Assembly: GCA_018401965.1 (NCBI GenBank)
Contig: JAGYJU010000016.1
Coordinates: 1 to 64,000 of the forward strand
Origin: Roseicyclus sp.
Lineage (GTDB): Bacteria > Pseudomonadota > Alphaproteobacteria > Rhodobacterales > Rhodobacteraceae
Reading direction: 5' to 3'
DNA length: 64,000 nucleotides
The notes under the pieces were generated by a model. That model saw only the letters and a list, made by a program, of their open reading frames with translations, made no database searches and was not told where the DNA came from. This document shows, piece after piece, positions 27,888-37,968 of this stretch. Within the stretch, counting starts at the first letter, position 1; every line of letters begins with the position of its first letter. The position numbers were made by a program, and so were the translations under genes.

Positions 27888-29555
27888 TCAGACCTCGATT
27901 GTCTTGGGGCGGCGGCGGTCGAACCATGTCACGATGATCAATCGCGTGACATAGATGGCGGTGAACACCGACGTGATGATGCCGATGCCCAGCGTGATCG
28001 AGAACCCGCGCACAGGCCCAGACCCGAGCGCGAACAGGATCACCGCGATGATGAAGGTGGTCAGGTTCGCATCGACAATGGCCGACAAGGCGCGCGAATA
28101 GCCCAGTTCGATCGCACGCGCCGGGCCCTTGGCGGTTTTCAATTCCTCGCGGATGCGCTCAAACACCAGCACATTGGCGTCAACCGCCATGCCGATAGTC
28201 AGAACGATCCCCGCGATCCCCGGCAGGGTCAGCGTCGCGCCAATGGCCGACAGGGTGCCAAAGATCAGCCCGACGTTCAGGATCAGCGCCACCGAGGCAA
28301 AGACACCGAACAACCCGTAGCTTGCGACCATGAAGACCAGAACGGCGGCAAAGGCCACAAGGGCCGCGATTTCGCCGGCCGCGATGCTGTCGGCGCCCAG
28401 TTCCGGGCCGATGGTGCGTTCTTCCAGGAAAACCATTTCGGCCGGCAGCGCGCCCGCGCGCAGCAAGACGGCCAATTCAGTCGAGGTCTCGACGGTGAAA
28501 TTGCCGGTGATCTGGCCCGATCCGCCGGTGATGGCCGACCGGATCACGGGGGCCGAGACCACCTCGCCGTCCAGGACGATGGCAAAGGGTGCGCCGATAT
28601 TGGCCGCCGTGTAGGTGCCGAAATCGCGCGCGCCCGACGGGTTGAACCGAAAGGTCACGGCGGGCTGGCCCGATTGCTGGTCAAAGGCCGGTTGGCTGTC
28701 GACAAGATCATCGCCGGTGACGACGGGCGTTTGTTCGAGGATGTAGAACGCGCCCGGTTCATCCATCGAGGGCAGCAGGAGCTGTCGCGCATCCACCCGC
28801 GCCTCGGGGTCGCTGGTGCGGCCCACGACCGGGTGAAAGGTCAGCCGCGCGGTTGTGCCGATCAAGTCCTTGAGTTCCTGCGCCGATCCGATGCCGGGCA
28901 CCTGGATCAGCACGCGGTCGGCGCCCTGGCGCTGGATCGTGGGTTCGCGGGTGCCCGCCTCATCGACGCGGCGGCGCACGATTTCCACCGATTGCTGCAT
29001 GGTGCGATCATCGGTGGCCTGGCGTTCCGCCTCGGACAGGGTGACGATGACGGTGTCGCCCTCGCCCCGCACATCCAGCGTGGGCGACCCCACACCAGTC
29101 AGGCTGATCACCGGGGTGGCCAGCGTACGCACGGCAGCCACGGCATCGGCCAGGCCCGCGGGTTCGCTGATGCGCACGCGCAATTCGCCGGGCGCGGCAT
29201 CCTGGCGGCGGATCGTGCCGACCTGGTCGCGCGCATCCCGCAACACGTCGCGCACCTCGGGCCAGAGCGCATCCATCCGCGCCTCGTAGACATCGGCCAC
29301 CTGCACCTCGGCCAACAGATGCGCGCCACCGCGCAGATCAAGGCCAAGGTTCACAAGCGTCGAGGGCAGGACATCGGGCCAAAGCGCCCGATCCGCCGCC
29401 AGCGCATCGGTGGTCGCGCCGGTCTGTTCGATGGCGGCCACGGCATCATTGTGCCGTTCGACCCGGTCATAGAACAGGTTGGGCATGGCAAAGGCCAAGC
29501 CCGCCAGCACCACGAGGATGATCATCAGCCGGTTCCACAGCGGGATCTGCAACAT
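27888..29555 (-). CDS. secD: Protein translocase subunit SecD
   Basis: 555 residues. An N-terminal membrane helix is followed by LGLDLRGGAHLLAEV, the large periplasmic P1 domain, and a C-terminal five-helix bundle with GMAVDANVLVFERIREEL. It works with SecF and YajC in protein export. The order yajC-secD-secF is conserved; here a 52-base gap follows yajC. Confidence 0.97.
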   Translation of the reverse strand: MLQIPLWNRLMIILVVLAGLAFAMPNLFYDRVERHNDAVAAIEQTGATTDALAADRALWPDVLPSTLVNLGLDLRGGAHLLAEVQVADVYEARMDALWPEVRDVLRDARDQVGTIRRQDAAPGELRVRISEPAGLADAVAAVRTLATPVISLTGVGSPTLDVRGEGDTVIVTLSEAERQATDDRTMQQSVEIVRRRVDEAGTREPTIQRQGADRVLIQVPGIGSAQELKDLIGTTARLTFHPVVGRTSDPEARVDARQLLLPSMDEPGAFYILEQTPVVTGDDLVDSQPAFDQQSGQPAVTFRFNPSGARDFGTYTAANIGAPFAIVLDGEVVSAPVIRSAITGGSGQITGNFTVETSTELAVLLRAGALPAEMVFLEERTIGPELGADSIAAGEIAALVAFAAVLVFMVASYGLFGVFASVALILNVGLIFGTLSAIGATLTLPGIAGIVLTIGMAVDANVLVFERIREELKTAKGPARAIELGYSRALSAIVDANLTTFIIAVILFALGSGPVRGFSITLGIGIITSVFTAIYVTRLIIVTWFDRRRPKTIEV

Positions 29556-29607
29556 TGGTCAGGGCCCTCTCAGCAGGTCCGGGTCGGATGGTCGTAGTCT
29601 TTTGGGA

Positions 29608-29895
29608 TCAGTCGTTGGCGGCGGCCGGTTCGGTCTTGGACCGCACGGTTGCGATGGTCGCGCGCACGACGCGCACCTTCATGCCGGTGGTCAATTCCAC
29701 CTCGACCTCGGTGTCGTCCTTGACCTTGGAAATCTTGCCGATCAATCCGCCGGCCGTCACGATCTCGTCGCCGCGGCGCAGGGCGGCAATCATCGCCTGG
29801 TGTTCCTTGACCTTCTTTTGCTGCGGGCGGATCAGCAGGAAATACATGATCACGAAGATCAGGATAAGGGGGACGAACTGGGCGAAGGCTTCCAT
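29608..29895 (-). CDS. yajC: Preprotein translocase accessory subunit YajC
   Basis: 95 residues with one N-terminal membrane helix (FVPLILIFVIMYFLLIRPQQ) and the YajC motif RPQQKKVKEHQAMIAALRRGD. It associates with SecDF. First gene of the yajC-secD-secF operon on the minus strand. Confidence 0.96.
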   Translation of the reverse strand: MEAFAQFVPLILIFVIMYFLLIRPQQKKVKEHQAMIAALRRGDEIVTAGGLIGKISKVKDDTEVEVELTTGMKVRVVRATIATVRSKTEPAAAND

Positions 29896-30059
29896 GTCTT
29901 GTGCGGTCCTTTGTGGCGTGTCGGGCGCGCGCGGCGCGACCCTGGCGAAATCCGGCGCACCCTACTTAGCCCCATGGACGAAGGCAAGGCGCGGTCCGGT
30001 GCAGATGGGCACAAGGACCGGAGCTGGCAAGGGGCGATCCCCCCCATCGCGCCCGCAGA

Positions 30060-30075
30060 CCGGGCTTCAGCCCGG
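30060..30075. repeat. 16-base palindrome, also at 62110
   Basis: CCGGGCTTCAGCCCGG; the identical 16-mer occurs after proS at 62110-62125. Probably a dispersed intergenic repeat unit or a terminator stem. Confidence 0.7.
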
Positions 30076-30109
30076 CACCCCGTTGCACGGGGCGGGAAAA
30101 CGGGGTGCC
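30074..30109. repeat. 11-base inverted repeat before pentapeptide ORF
   Basis: GGCACCCCGTT / AACGGGGTGCC with a 14-base spacer, overlapping the preceding palindrome by two bases. It lies directly in front of the small pentapeptide-repeat ORF and could sequester its start. Confidence 0.65.
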
Positions 30110-30112
30110 CGG

Positions 30113-30274
30113 ATGAGCATCCAAGGCATGGACCTTTGCGGTTTGAATTTTGAGAGCGCTCTTTTCCGCCACGCAAATTCGATGGATGCGCGGATGCGCG
30201 GCGCATCTTTTCGCAACGCTGACCCAAGGGGGGCCGACTTGCGCTGGGCTGCTTCAGGGCCGGGAGAGTGGTGA
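30113..30274 (+). CDS. Short pentapeptide-repeat protein
   Basis: 53 residues. Nearly the whole protein follows the five-residue A(D/N)LXX-like repeat: [40 protein letters not shown]. That is about two helical coils, far shorter than most pentapeptide proteins, so it may be a remnant. There is no good ribosome site; a stem-loop ends four bases before the ATG. Function unknown. Confidence 0.55.
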   Translation: MSIQGMDLCGLNFESALFRHANSMDARMRGASFRNADPRGADLRWAASGPGEW

Positions 30275-30402
30275 CCCCCATCATGCGTGCCCCCGACCGC
30301 ACCTGTCCCCTTCGTGCACCACCACAGGCCCTGCCCCCCTTCCCCCGCGCCGCCCCCTCTGGCATACCCCGGCCAGACCCCCGCCAAGACCCGAGGCCCC
30401 AG

Positions 30403-31695
30403 ATGCACGATATCCGCGCCATTCGCGACAATCCCGCCGCCTTCGATGCCGGTTTGGCGCGGCGGGGCATGGACCCGCAATCGCCCACCATCCTGGCGCT
30501 GGACGAAGCGCGGCGCGCCTGCATCCTGGCCGCCGAAACCGCGCAGGCCGATCGCAACGCCGCCTCCAAGGATGTGGGGGCCGCCAAGGCGCGCGGCGAT
30601 GACGCGGAATTCGAACGGCTCCGCGCCCTTGTCGCGGAAAAGAAAGACGAAATCGCCCGGCTGGAAGACGAGGCCAAGACCAAGGACGCGGCCCTGCGCG
30701 ATCTTCTGGCCGCCTTGCCCAACCTGCCCGCTGCCGATGCGCCCGATGGCGCGGATGAGGCGGGCAATGTCGAGATGCACCGTTGGGGCACGCCGCGTGC
30801 CTTCGATTTCGCCCCCAAGGAACATTACGACATCACCGGCGCGGCCCCCGGCCTTGATTTCCAGACCGCCGCGAAATTGTCCGGCGCGCGTTTTGTGGTG
30901 ATGCAGGGCGCGATTGCGCGGCTGCACCGGGCCCTGGCGCAGTTCATGCTCGACACCCATACGCTGGAAAACGGCCTGACCGAGGTGAACGGCCCCGTCC
31001 TTGTCCGCGCGGAAACCATGTTCGGCACCGGCCAGCTGCCGAAATTCGGGGAAGACAGCTACGAGACCACCAATGGCTGGTGGCTGATCCCCACCTCCGA
31101 GGTGTCGCTGACCAATATCGTGGCGGGCGAGATCATCGACGAGGCCGATCTGCCGATGCGCTACACCGCGCATTCGCTGTGCTTCCGGTCCGAGGCGGGA
31201 TCGGCCGGCCGCGATACGGCGGGCATGTTGCGCCAGCACCAGTTCGAAAAGGTCGAGATGGTCTCGATCACCCATCCCGACCACTCGGATGACGAGCAGA
31301 AGCGCATGTTGCGCTGTGCCGAAGGCATCCTGGAACGCCTTGGAATTCCTTACAGAACCATCGTCTTGTGCACCGGCGACATGGGCTTTGGCGCGCGCCG
31401 CACCTATGACATCGAGGCCTGGCTGCCGGGGCAGAACACCTATCGCGAGATCAGTTCCGTTTCCACCTGCGGCGATTTCCAGGCGCGGCGGATGAATGCG
31501 CGCTTCCGCCCCGCGGGCGGCGGCAAGCCGGAATTCCTGCACACGCTGAACGGATCGGGGCTTGCCGTCGGGCGCTGCCTGATCGCGGTCCTGGAAAACG
31601 GGCAAGAGGCGGACGGGTCGGTGGTTATCCCGGCGGTGCTGCGCCCCTATATGAGGGGCAAGACGTGCATCACCCCCGAGGGACATCTTGCCTGA
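30403..31695 (+). CDS. serS: Seryl-tRNA synthetase
   Basis: 430 residues. The N-terminal long coiled-coil arm ([25 protein letters not shown] region) binds tRNA-Ser. The class II core follows with [15 protein letters not shown], motif 2 [25 protein letters not shown] and motif 3 [20 protein letters not shown] 30403 is chosen because the family N-terminus [11 protein letters not shown] starts there; the upstream in-frame extension is Pro-rich noise. The stop overlaps the next gene. Confidence 0.97.
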   Translation: MHDIRAIRDNPAAFDAGLARRGMDPQSPTILALDEARRACILAAETAQADRNAASKDVGAAKARGDDAEFERLRALVAEKKDEIARLEDEAKTKDAALRDLLAALPNLPAADAPDGADEAGNVEMHRWGTPRAFDFAPKEHYDITGAAPGLDFQTAAKLSGARFVVMQGAIARLHRALAQFMLDTHTLENGLTEVNGPVLVRAETMFGTGQLPKFGEDSYETTNGWWLIPTSEVSLTNIVAGEIIDEADLPMRYTAHSLCFRSEAGSAGRDTAGMLRQHQFEKVEMVSITHPDHSDDEQKRMLRCAEGILERLGIPYRTIVLCTGDMGFGARRTYDIEAWLPGQNTYREISSVSTCGDFQARRMNARFRPAGGGKPEFLHTLNGSGLAVGRCLIAVLENGQEADGSVVIPAVLRPYMRGKTCITPEGHLA

Positions 31696-32416
31696 CCTGA
31701 TCCAACCCGACGACCGCAAGGATACCGCCCGGCTCAAGGCGGTGCTGGTGCTGGTGGCCGCCATGGCCTTCGTGCTCTCGCCCTTCCTCGCGCAGCCCTT
31801 TACCGGGTTCGACCCGGCGCAGCTGCCCATCCCGGTCGATGATCCGCCGATCCAGCCCGAAGGCTATGCCTTTGCGATCTGGGGCGTGATCTACATCTGG
31901 CTGCTGGCCTTGGCCGGGTTCGGCCTGATCCGGCGCGACAGCGCGCGCGATTGGGATGCGGGGCGCTGGGCCCTGTTCGTCAGCCTTGGCATCGGCGCCT
32001 CCTGGATCGCGGTGGCGCTGGCCGCGCCGGTTCTGGCCACCGTGCTGATCTGGGCGATGCTGGGCGGCGCGGTCTGGGCGCTGTTGCGCGCCCCGGCGCG
32101 CGACCGGGCGTGGAACGCCCTGCCGCTCGGGCTTTACGCGGGCTGGCTGACGGCGGCGGCCTGCGTGGCGCTTGGCACGGTCGCGATGGGCTACGGGCTG
32201 GGCGACCAGATCGTCACAAGCTGGATCATGTTGCTGGTGGCGCTTGCCCTGTCGGTCGCGCTGACCCTGCGGCTGGCGGTTCCGACCTATCCGATCGCGG
32301 TGGCCTGGGCGCTGGCCGGTATCGTCGCTGCCAATGGCGTCACCCTGTTCGGCGCCGCCGCCGGTCTGGGGGCCGTGGCGCTTTTGGCCCTGGCCCTGAA
32401 ACAAGCGCGCGCCTGA
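31688..32416 (+). CDS. TspO/MBR-like tryptophan-rich membrane protein
   Basis: 242 residues from a TTG start that overlaps the serS stop by 8 bases. About seven hydrophobic helices. [21 protein letters not shown] and [19 protein letters not shown] resemble the tryptophan-rich sensory protein family as annotated in Rhodobacteraceae, although it is longer than canonical TspO. Possible roles in porphyrin or small-molecule binding are from the family only. Confidence 0.72.
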   Translation: MPDLIQPDDRKDTARLKAVLVLVAAMAFVLSPFLAQPFTGFDPAQLPIPVDDPPIQPEGYAFAIWGVIYIWLLALAGFGLIRRDSARDWDAGRWALFVSLGIGASWIAVALAAPVLATVLIWAMLGGAVWALLRAPARDRAWNALPLGLYAGWLTAAACVALGTVAMGYGLGDQIVTSWIMLLVALALSVALTLRLAVPTYPIAVAWALAGIVAANGVTLFGAAAGLGAVALLALALKQARA

Positions 32417-32563
32417 CGGCTTCTTCATTTCAGAAATATCCCGGGGGAAGCCCGGAACGGGACGCGGGCAGAGCCCCCGCCCCCCCAACGCCCGCGCCCG
32501 CATCTTGCCGCCCATCCCCCCAGCGGCTAGACCGGCAGAACACCACAGCCTGCCGGAGGCCCA

Positions 32564-33349
32564 ATGCGCATTCTCATCACCAATGACGACGGCATCAATG
32601 CCCCCGGCCTTGCGGTGCTGGACGCCATCGCCACAGAGATCGCAGGCCCAAAGGGCGAGGTCTGGACCGTGGCCCCCGCCTTTGAACAATCGGGGGTCGG
32701 GCATTGCATTTCCTATGTGCATCCCACGCTCATCGCGGAACTTGGGCCGCGCCGCTTTGCCGCCGAAGGCTCGCCCGCCGATTGCGTGCTGGCGGGGCTT
32801 TATGACGTGCTGGCCGACAGCCCGCCCGACCTGGTGCTGTCTGGCGTGAACCGGGGCAACAATGCCGCCGAAAACGTGCTCTATTCCGGCACCATCGGCG
32901 GCGCGATGGAGGCGGCCCTGCAAGGCCTGCCCGCGATTGCCTTGTCGCAATATTACGGCCCCGGCAACATCACGCTCGGCAACGGGTTCGAGGCGGCGGC
33001 CCGTCACGGCGCGGATGTCATCCGCAAATTGCTGGACCATGGCCAGTGGGACGAAAGCGATTACCGGGTGTTCTACAATGTCAATTTCCCGCCCCTGCCC
33101 GCCGCTGACGTGCGCGGCACCCGCGTCACGACCCAGGGGTTCCGCCGCGAAACGCGCTTCGGGATCGAGCCGCACACGGCCCCCAATGGCCGCCGCTTTT
33201 TGTGGATCAAGGGCGGGCGGCAGGATGTGCCGACCGCGCCGGGCAGCGATGCCCATGCCAATCTCGACGGCTATATCTCGGTCACGCCGATGCGCGCGGA
33301 CCTGACAGCGCATGACCGCCTTGTTGGGTTGAGGTCCGCGCTCGAATGA
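32564..33349 (+). CDS. surE: 5'/3'-nucleotidase SurE
   Basis: 261 residues. The metal site [15 protein letters not shown] is at the extreme N-terminus, with [25 protein letters not shown] in the core. It dephosphorylates nucleoside monophosphates, mostly in stationary phase. The stop overlaps the pcm start (ATGA at 33346), part of the conserved surE-pcm-nlpD order. Confidence 0.96.
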   Translation: MRILITNDDGINAPGLAVLDAIATEIAGPKGEVWTVAPAFEQSGVGHCISYVHPTLIAELGPRRFAAEGSPADCVLAGLYDVLADSPPDLVLSGVNRGNNAAENVLYSGTIGGAMEAALQGLPAIALSQYYGPGNITLGNGFEAAARHGADVIRKLLDHGQWDESDYRVFYNVNFPPLPAADVRGTRVTTQGFRRETRFGIEPHTAPNGRRFLWIKGGRQDVPTAPGSDAHANLDGYISVTPMRADLTAHDRLVGLRSALE

Positions 33350-34002
33350 TGACCGAAGACGCAGACGCCACCCGCAAGATGCAGTTCCTGTTCCAGCTTC
33401 GGTCCAAGGGGGTGACGGACACGCGCGTTCTGAAGGCGATGGAGGTGATCGACCGCGGCGCCTTCGTGCAGGGCCATTTCGCCGCCCGCGCCTATGAGGA
33501 CATGCCGCTGCCCATCGCATCGGGCCAGACGATCAGCCAACCCTCGGTGGTGGGGCTGATGACGCAGGCGCTGGCGGTGCAGCCGCGCGATACGGTGCTG
33601 GAAATCGGCACCGGGTCGGGCTACCAGGCCGCGATCCTGTCGGAACTGGCGCGGCGCGTCTACACGATCGACCGCTTTCGCATCCTGACCCGCGAGGCAG
33701 AGGCGCGCTTTGCCCAATTGGGCCTGACCAACATCACCGTTCTGACCGGCGATGGCAGTTACGGCTTGCCCGACCAGGGGCCGTTCGACCGTATCCTTGT
33801 CACCGCCGCCGCCGAGGACCCGCCCGGGCCTTTGCTGCAACAGCTCAAGCCCGGCGGGGTGATGGTGGTGCCGGTGGGCCAATCGGACGCGGTGCAAAGC
33901 CTGATCAAGGTCACGCGCCGCGCCGATGGGTCCGGCTTCGACTATGACGAATTGCTGCCGGTCCGGTTCGTGCCGCTGATCGACGGCCTGCCGCGCGACT
34001 GA
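33346..34002 (+). CDS. pcm: Protein-L-isoaspartate O-methyltransferase
   Basis: 218 residues. SAM-binding motif [18 protein letters not shown], preceded by [19 protein letters not shown] and followed by [14 protein letters not shown] and [13 protein letters not shown]. It repairs isoaspartyl residues in aged proteins. Start overlaps surE; nlpD-like gene follows after 154 bases. Confidence 0.96.
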   Translation: MMTEDADATRKMQFLFQLRSKGVTDTRVLKAMEVIDRGAFVQGHFAARAYEDMPLPIASGQTISQPSVVGLMTQALAVQPRDTVLEIGTGSGYQAAILSELARRVYTIDRFRILTREAEARFAQLGLTNITVLTGDGSYGLPDQGPFDRILVTAAAEDPPGPLLQQLKPGGVMVVPVGQSDAVQSLIKVTRRADGSGFDYDELLPVRFVPLIDGLPRD

Positions 34003-34156
34003 CGACAGGGTGATGGGCAAAACCCCGCCACGGGGCTTTATCCATGGCCCGGTTTCGATGTAGAACCCTTGCAAGCTGATCCGATCCCGGCCAACGGGGC
34101 GATGGTATTTTGTTGTGCGACCGCCCCCGGTCGAAACCTTGAGGAAGACCCGAGCG

Positions 34157-35260
34157 ATGCCCCGCGCCAGCCTGATTGCCCTTGGTCTTTGCCTGCCGAT
34201 TTTGGCGGGCTGCATTCAATCCGACATGGATTTCGACCTGCGGCCTGACCGCATTTCGACCCGTGGCACCGGCGAAACCGCCCCCCGGCCCGAACCAGAC
34301 GCCAATGGGCTGATCACCTATGACAGCTACCAGGTGGCCGTGGCGCGGCGCGGCGACACGGTGACCGATGTCGCGACACGGATCGGGATGGACCCGGCGG
34401 AACTGGCGCGCTTCAACGGGCGCACCCCGACCGATCCGCTGCGCGCGCAGGAAATCCTGGCCCTGCCGCGCCGCGTGACCCCGGCCACCGGCACGGGCAC
34501 CGATATCGCCAGCATCGCGTCCGGCGCGATTGACGCCGCCGAGGCGCAGCAACAGCCCACCAGCCCCGCCGCCCTGTCGGTGCAGCCGGGCGAAGAACCC
34601 GTGCGCCACCGGGTCGGCCGGGGCGAAACCGCCTATTCCATTGCGCGGCTTTACGGCATTTCGGTCCGGTCGCTGGCCGAATGGAACGGGCTTGGCCCCG
34701 ACCTCGCGGTGCGCGAGGGCCAATTCCTGATCATCCCCCTTGTCATCGACGAGGCACCCGCCCCCACGGGCGGCGCGGCCCCCGGCACCAGCGTGGCACC
34801 CTTGCCGCCTTCGGCCACAACGCCCCTGCCGCCCGCGATCCAGCAGGCGGCCCTGCCCCAAAGCCGCACCACGGCCGCCCCCGCGCCCGAACCGCCGCCG
34901 CCCGCCGCGCCCACCGCCCGGTTCAGCATGCCGGTGTCGGGCAACATCATCCGCCCCTATGGCAGCGGCAATGAAGGCATCGACATCGGGGCGGCCACAG
35001 GCACCCCGGTGCGCGCCGCCGGCGATGGCGAGGTGGCGGCGATCACGCAAGACACCGACCAGATCCCGATCCTGGTCGTGCGCCACCCCGATGGGTTGCT
35101 GACGGTCTATGCCAATATCCGCAACATTTCCGTGGCGCGTGGCGACCGGGTCACCCAGGGCCAAAGCCTGGCCGAGGTGGGCCCCGGCGACCCGTCCTTC
35201 CTGCATTTCGAAGTTCGCCGCGGGTTCGAGGCGGTGAACCCGACACAGTATCTGCCGTAA
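34157..35260 (+). CDS. nlpD: NlpD-like lipoprotein with LysM and degenerate M23 domain
   Basis: 367 residues. Lipoprotein signal LIALGLCLPILAGC, two LysM modules (around YQVAVARRGDTVTDVATRIG and HRVGRGETAYSIARLYGIS), a Pro/Ala-rich linker, then a C-terminal peptidase M23 domain. The zinc ligands look incomplete: the first His of the family H-x-G-I-D is Asn (GNEGIDIG) and the usual HLH is FLH. It is therefore probably an amidase activator rather than an active peptidase, as in NlpD/EnvC. Third gene of the surE-pcm-nlpD set. Confidence 0.9.
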   Translation: MPRASLIALGLCLPILAGCIQSDMDFDLRPDRISTRGTGETAPRPEPDANGLITYDSYQVAVARRGDTVTDVATRIGMDPAELARFNGRTPTDPLRAQEILALPRRVTPATGTGTDIASIASGAIDAAEAQQQPTSPAALSVQPGEEPVRHRVGRGETAYSIARLYGISVRSLAEWNGLGPDLAVREGQFLIIPLVIDEAPAPTGGAAPGTSVAPLPPSATTPLPPAIQQAALPQSRTTAAPAPEPPPPAAPTARFSMPVSGNIIRPYGSGNEGIDIGAATGTPVRAAGDGEVAAITQDTDQIPILVVRHPDGLLTVYANIRNISVARGDRVTQGQSLAEVGPGDPSFLHFEVRRGFEAVNPTQYLP

Positions 35261-35277
35261 GCCAGGCGGGGCTCTGC

Positions 35278-36156
35278 CTACCCCAATGCAGGGGCGGCGC
35301 GGCGCAATGCCTGGGTCAGGTCGGCCAGGGCGGCCGCGTTCTGGCGGGGCACCTGCCAGAACAGCGGGGTGTCGATGCGGACCGATGGCGCAAGATCGAC
35401 CAGTTTGCCCGCCGCGATCAGCGGATCGATCAGCGTATCGGGGTTGAGCCCCCAGCCCAGCCCCGCACAGGCGGCTTCGGTGATGCCATGGGTCGACCCA
35501 AGGTAATGGGTGACCGGCTGAAGCCGCGCGCCCGTCACCGCCTCGGCCCAGCTGCGTTGCAGGCTGTCCTTGCGGTTGAAGGTCAGCGCGGGCGCCGAAG
35601 CCAGGCTTTGGGCCGTGACACCTTGCGGGAAATGGCGGGACACGAAAGCGGGGGCGGCAAAGCCGATGTAGCGCAAGCCCCCAAGCGGCACGGCATCGCA
35701 GCCCGGAACCGGCCGCGCCGAGGCGGTGATCGCCGCCGCAACCTCGCCCGCGCGGAGCAGATCGGCAGAATGGTCCTGATCGTCGATCACCAGGTCGAAC
35801 AGCACGCCCGTGACGGCGGCCAGGGCGGGCAAGACCCAGGTCGCAAGGCTGTCGGCGGTAACGGCGATACGGACGGGCGTGGCGGCATCGGGAAGGACCC
35901 CCGCCAGATCGCGGGCCAGACCGCGTTCCAACAGGCCCACCGCCTCGGCATGCGCCCAAAGCCGTTGCCCCGCGCCGGTCGGCGTGGCGGGGCGGGTGCG
36001 GCGGATGAGCGTGGTGCCCATGGCCTCTTCCAGCGACTTGATCCGCTGCGAGATGGCCGATTGCGTGACGCGCAATTGCGCCGCCGCCGCCTCGAAGGAC
36101 CCGGTGTGCAGAACGGCGGCAAAGGCGGCAAGCGCGGCGCGGTCAATCATTAGCAT
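35278..36156 (-). CDS. argP: LysR-type regulator ArgP/LysG
   Basis: 292 residues from ATG 36156 (ATG 36150 is equally possible). The winged helix DNA-binding region is FAAVLHTGSFEAAAAQLRVTQSAISQRIKSLE; the rest is a substrate-binding effector domain. ArgP senses Lys/Arg and activates the exporter gene. It is divergent from the LysE-type exporter at 36245, the standard arrangement, and probably binds the 88-base gap between them. Confidence 0.93.
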   Translation of the reverse strand: MLMIDRAALAAFAAVLHTGSFEAAAAQLRVTQSAISQRIKSLEEAMGTTLIRRTRPATPTGAGQRLWAHAEAVGLLERGLARDLAGVLPDAATPVRIAVTADSLATWVLPALAAVTGVLFDLVIDDQDHSADLLRAGEVAAAITASARPVPGCDAVPLGGLRYIGFAAPAFVSRHFPQGVTAQSLASAPALTFNRKDSLQRSWAEAVTGARLQPVTHYLGSTHGITEAACAGLGWGLNPDTLIDPLIAAGKLVDLAPSVRIDTPLFWQVPRQNAAALADLTQALRRAAPALG

Positions 36157-36244
36157 AGCTTATGATATGAAACTATATTGCGCTAGACCGATGTCGCGCG
36201 GCCCGCTACCTGCCTCTGTGCCAAAGCCGGAGCCGGAGCCGCCG

Positions 36245-36850
36245 ATGTCGACCGCCTATCTTGCCGGGTTCGCCCTGTCGTTTTCCCTGATCCTCGCCAT
36301 CGGGGCGCAAAACGCCTTTGTATTGCGGCAGGGTTTGCGGCGCGCGCATGTCGGCGCGGTGGTCGCGGTCTGTTGCCTGTCGGAGGCGGTATTGATCTTT
36401 GCCGGTGTCGCGGGCTTTGGCGCCTTGGCCGCGCGCGCGCCTTGGGCGATCGAGGCGATGCGCTGGGCCGGCGCGGCATTTCTGGTGGCCTACGGCCTGC
36501 GCAGCCTGCGCGCCGCCCTCACCACGACCGAGGCATTGGTTGCCAACGGCACGGCAGAACAAAGCCTGCGCGCGGCCCTTGCCACGACGGTCGTGCTGAC
36601 CTGGGCCAACCCGCATGTCTACCTGGATACCGTGGGCCTGATCGGCGCGGTGGCCGCGACCCATGGGGCGGATCGCTGGGCCTTTGGCACCGGCGCGCTG
36701 TCGGCATCGGTTGTGTTCTTCATGCTCTTGGGGTTCGGGGCGCGCGTGTTGGCCCCCCTGTTCGCCCGCCCGACCGCATGGCGGGTGCTGGACATCGTGG
36801 TGGGGGCCACGATGCTGGCGCTGGCGGCGAAGCTGGCGCTTGGCGGGTGA
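36245..36850 (+). CDS. LysE/ArgO-family amino acid exporter
   Basis: 201 residues, six hydrophobic segments. FSLILAIGAQNAFVLRQGL is the family N-terminal signature and VVLTWANPHVYLDTVGLIG the second conserved block. It exports Lys or Arg. Regulated by the divergent ArgP-like gene. Confidence 0.93.
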   Translation: MSTAYLAGFALSFSLILAIGAQNAFVLRQGLRRAHVGAVVAVCCLSEAVLIFAGVAGFGALAARAPWAIEAMRWAGAAFLVAYGLRSLRAALTTTEALVANGTAEQSLRAALATTVVLTWANPHVYLDTVGLIGAVAATHGADRWAFGTGALSASVVFFMLLGFGARVLAPLFARPTAWRVLDIVVGATMLALAAKLALGG

Positions 36851-36890
36851 GCCGCTGGACAGTCTGCACCGGCTGGGCCATGACAGGGGC

Positions 36891-37805
36891 ATGGTCACAG
36901 CCCCCACACAAGTGAAAGCCGCGCAGCCCTTGGCCGGGATGATCTGGATGATCGTCACCGGCCTGTGTTTCGTGGCGGTCACGGCCAGCGTCAAGATGGT
37001 GGGCACCGGCGTTCCGGCGGCGCAATCGGCCTTTCTGCGCTATGCGCTGGGGCTGGTGTTCCTGATCCCGATGTGGCCCGCGGTGCGCGCGGCCACCATT
37101 GATCGCAAGACCTGGGCGCTGTTCGGGATACGGGGTGTCTGCCATTCGGCGGCGGTGATCTTGTGGTTCTTTTCGATGGCGCGCATCCCCATCGCGGATG
37201 TCACGGCGCTGAATTACCTCAACCCGATCTACGTCATGCTGCTGGCGGTCATTCTTTTGAAAGAACGGCTTGGCCCGTGGCGGATCGGGGCGGTCGGCGT
37301 AGCCTTTCTGGGCACATTGGTGATCGTCCGGCCGGGGTTTCGCGACATCGACATCGGCCATGTCGCCATGCTGTTCACCGCCATTGCCATGGCGGGCAGC
37401 TATTTCATGGCCAAGGTGCTAAGCGACCGGGCAAGGCCCGAGGTGGTGGTGTTCATGCTGTCGGTCGTCGTGCCGGTGGTGTTGCTGCCCTATGCGCTGG
37501 TGGTCTGGGTGCCGATCAGCTGGGCGCAGCTGGGCTGGCTGAGCCTGACGGCGGTGTTTGCAACGGCGGGGCATTACACGATGACCCTGGCCTTTACCAA
37601 GGCGCCGCTGACCGTGACGCAGCCGGTGACCTTCTTGCAATTGATCTGGGCCACGATGCTGGGCGTCGTGGTGTTCGGCGAGGTGGCGGATGTCTTCGTG
37701 ATGCTGGGCGGGGCGATGATCATCGCGGCGATCAGCGTGGTGACCTGGCGCGAGGCGCGCCGCGCCAAGCCGCTGACCCCGCCCCCCGATGCACCCGCAG
37801 CCTGA
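36891..37805 (+). CDS. EamA/DMT-family transporter
   Basis: 304 residues with ten hydrophobic helices in two EamA repeats. Landmarks are ILWFFSMARIPIADVTALNYLNP, LAVILLKERLGPWRIG and VTQPVTFLQLIWATMLGVVVFGE. ATG 36891 is preceded by ACAGGGGC. Substrate unknown; it lies 40 bases after the LysE-type exporter on the same strand. Confidence 0.92.
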   Translation: MVTAPTQVKAAQPLAGMIWMIVTGLCFVAVTASVKMVGTGVPAAQSAFLRYALGLVFLIPMWPAVRAATIDRKTWALFGIRGVCHSAAVILWFFSMARIPIADVTALNYLNPIYVMLLAVILLKERLGPWRIGAVGVAFLGTLVIVRPGFRDIDIGHVAMLFTAIAMAGSYFMAKVLSDRARPEVVVFMLSVVVPVVLLPYALVVWVPISWAQLGWLSLTAVFATAGHYTMTLAFTKAPLTVTQPVTFLQLIWATMLGVVVFGEVADVFVMLGGAMIIAAISVVTWREARRAKPLTPPPDAPAA

Positions 37806-37833
37806 AGCAGGGTTTCGTTAAGGATTTTCTTTT

Positions 37834-37854
37834 CGCCTGCAATTTGTGCAGGCG
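37834..37854. repeat. Perfect 8-base stem-loop after EamA gene
   Basis: CGCCTGCA-ATTTG-TGCAGGCG, 26 bases after the stop. Possible terminator; no T-run follows. Confidence 0.55.
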
Positions 37855-37968
37855 TCAATCATCCCGCCCAGTGCCGCACCAAAGACCCCTGCCGCAGCGC
37901 AGCGTTTGCGCCAACACCATTTGTGCACCGACCGCTTCGGGTCTTTATCCGGGAGGACGGAGGCTCGG

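Noticed and set aside
27720-29597. 625-residue plus-strand frame opposite secD
   Set aside because: Antisense shadow of secD; composition is His/Arg/Gln-rich with no domain.
30067-31830. 587-residue minus-strand frame opposite serS
   Set aside because: Antisense shadow of serS, no recognisable domain.
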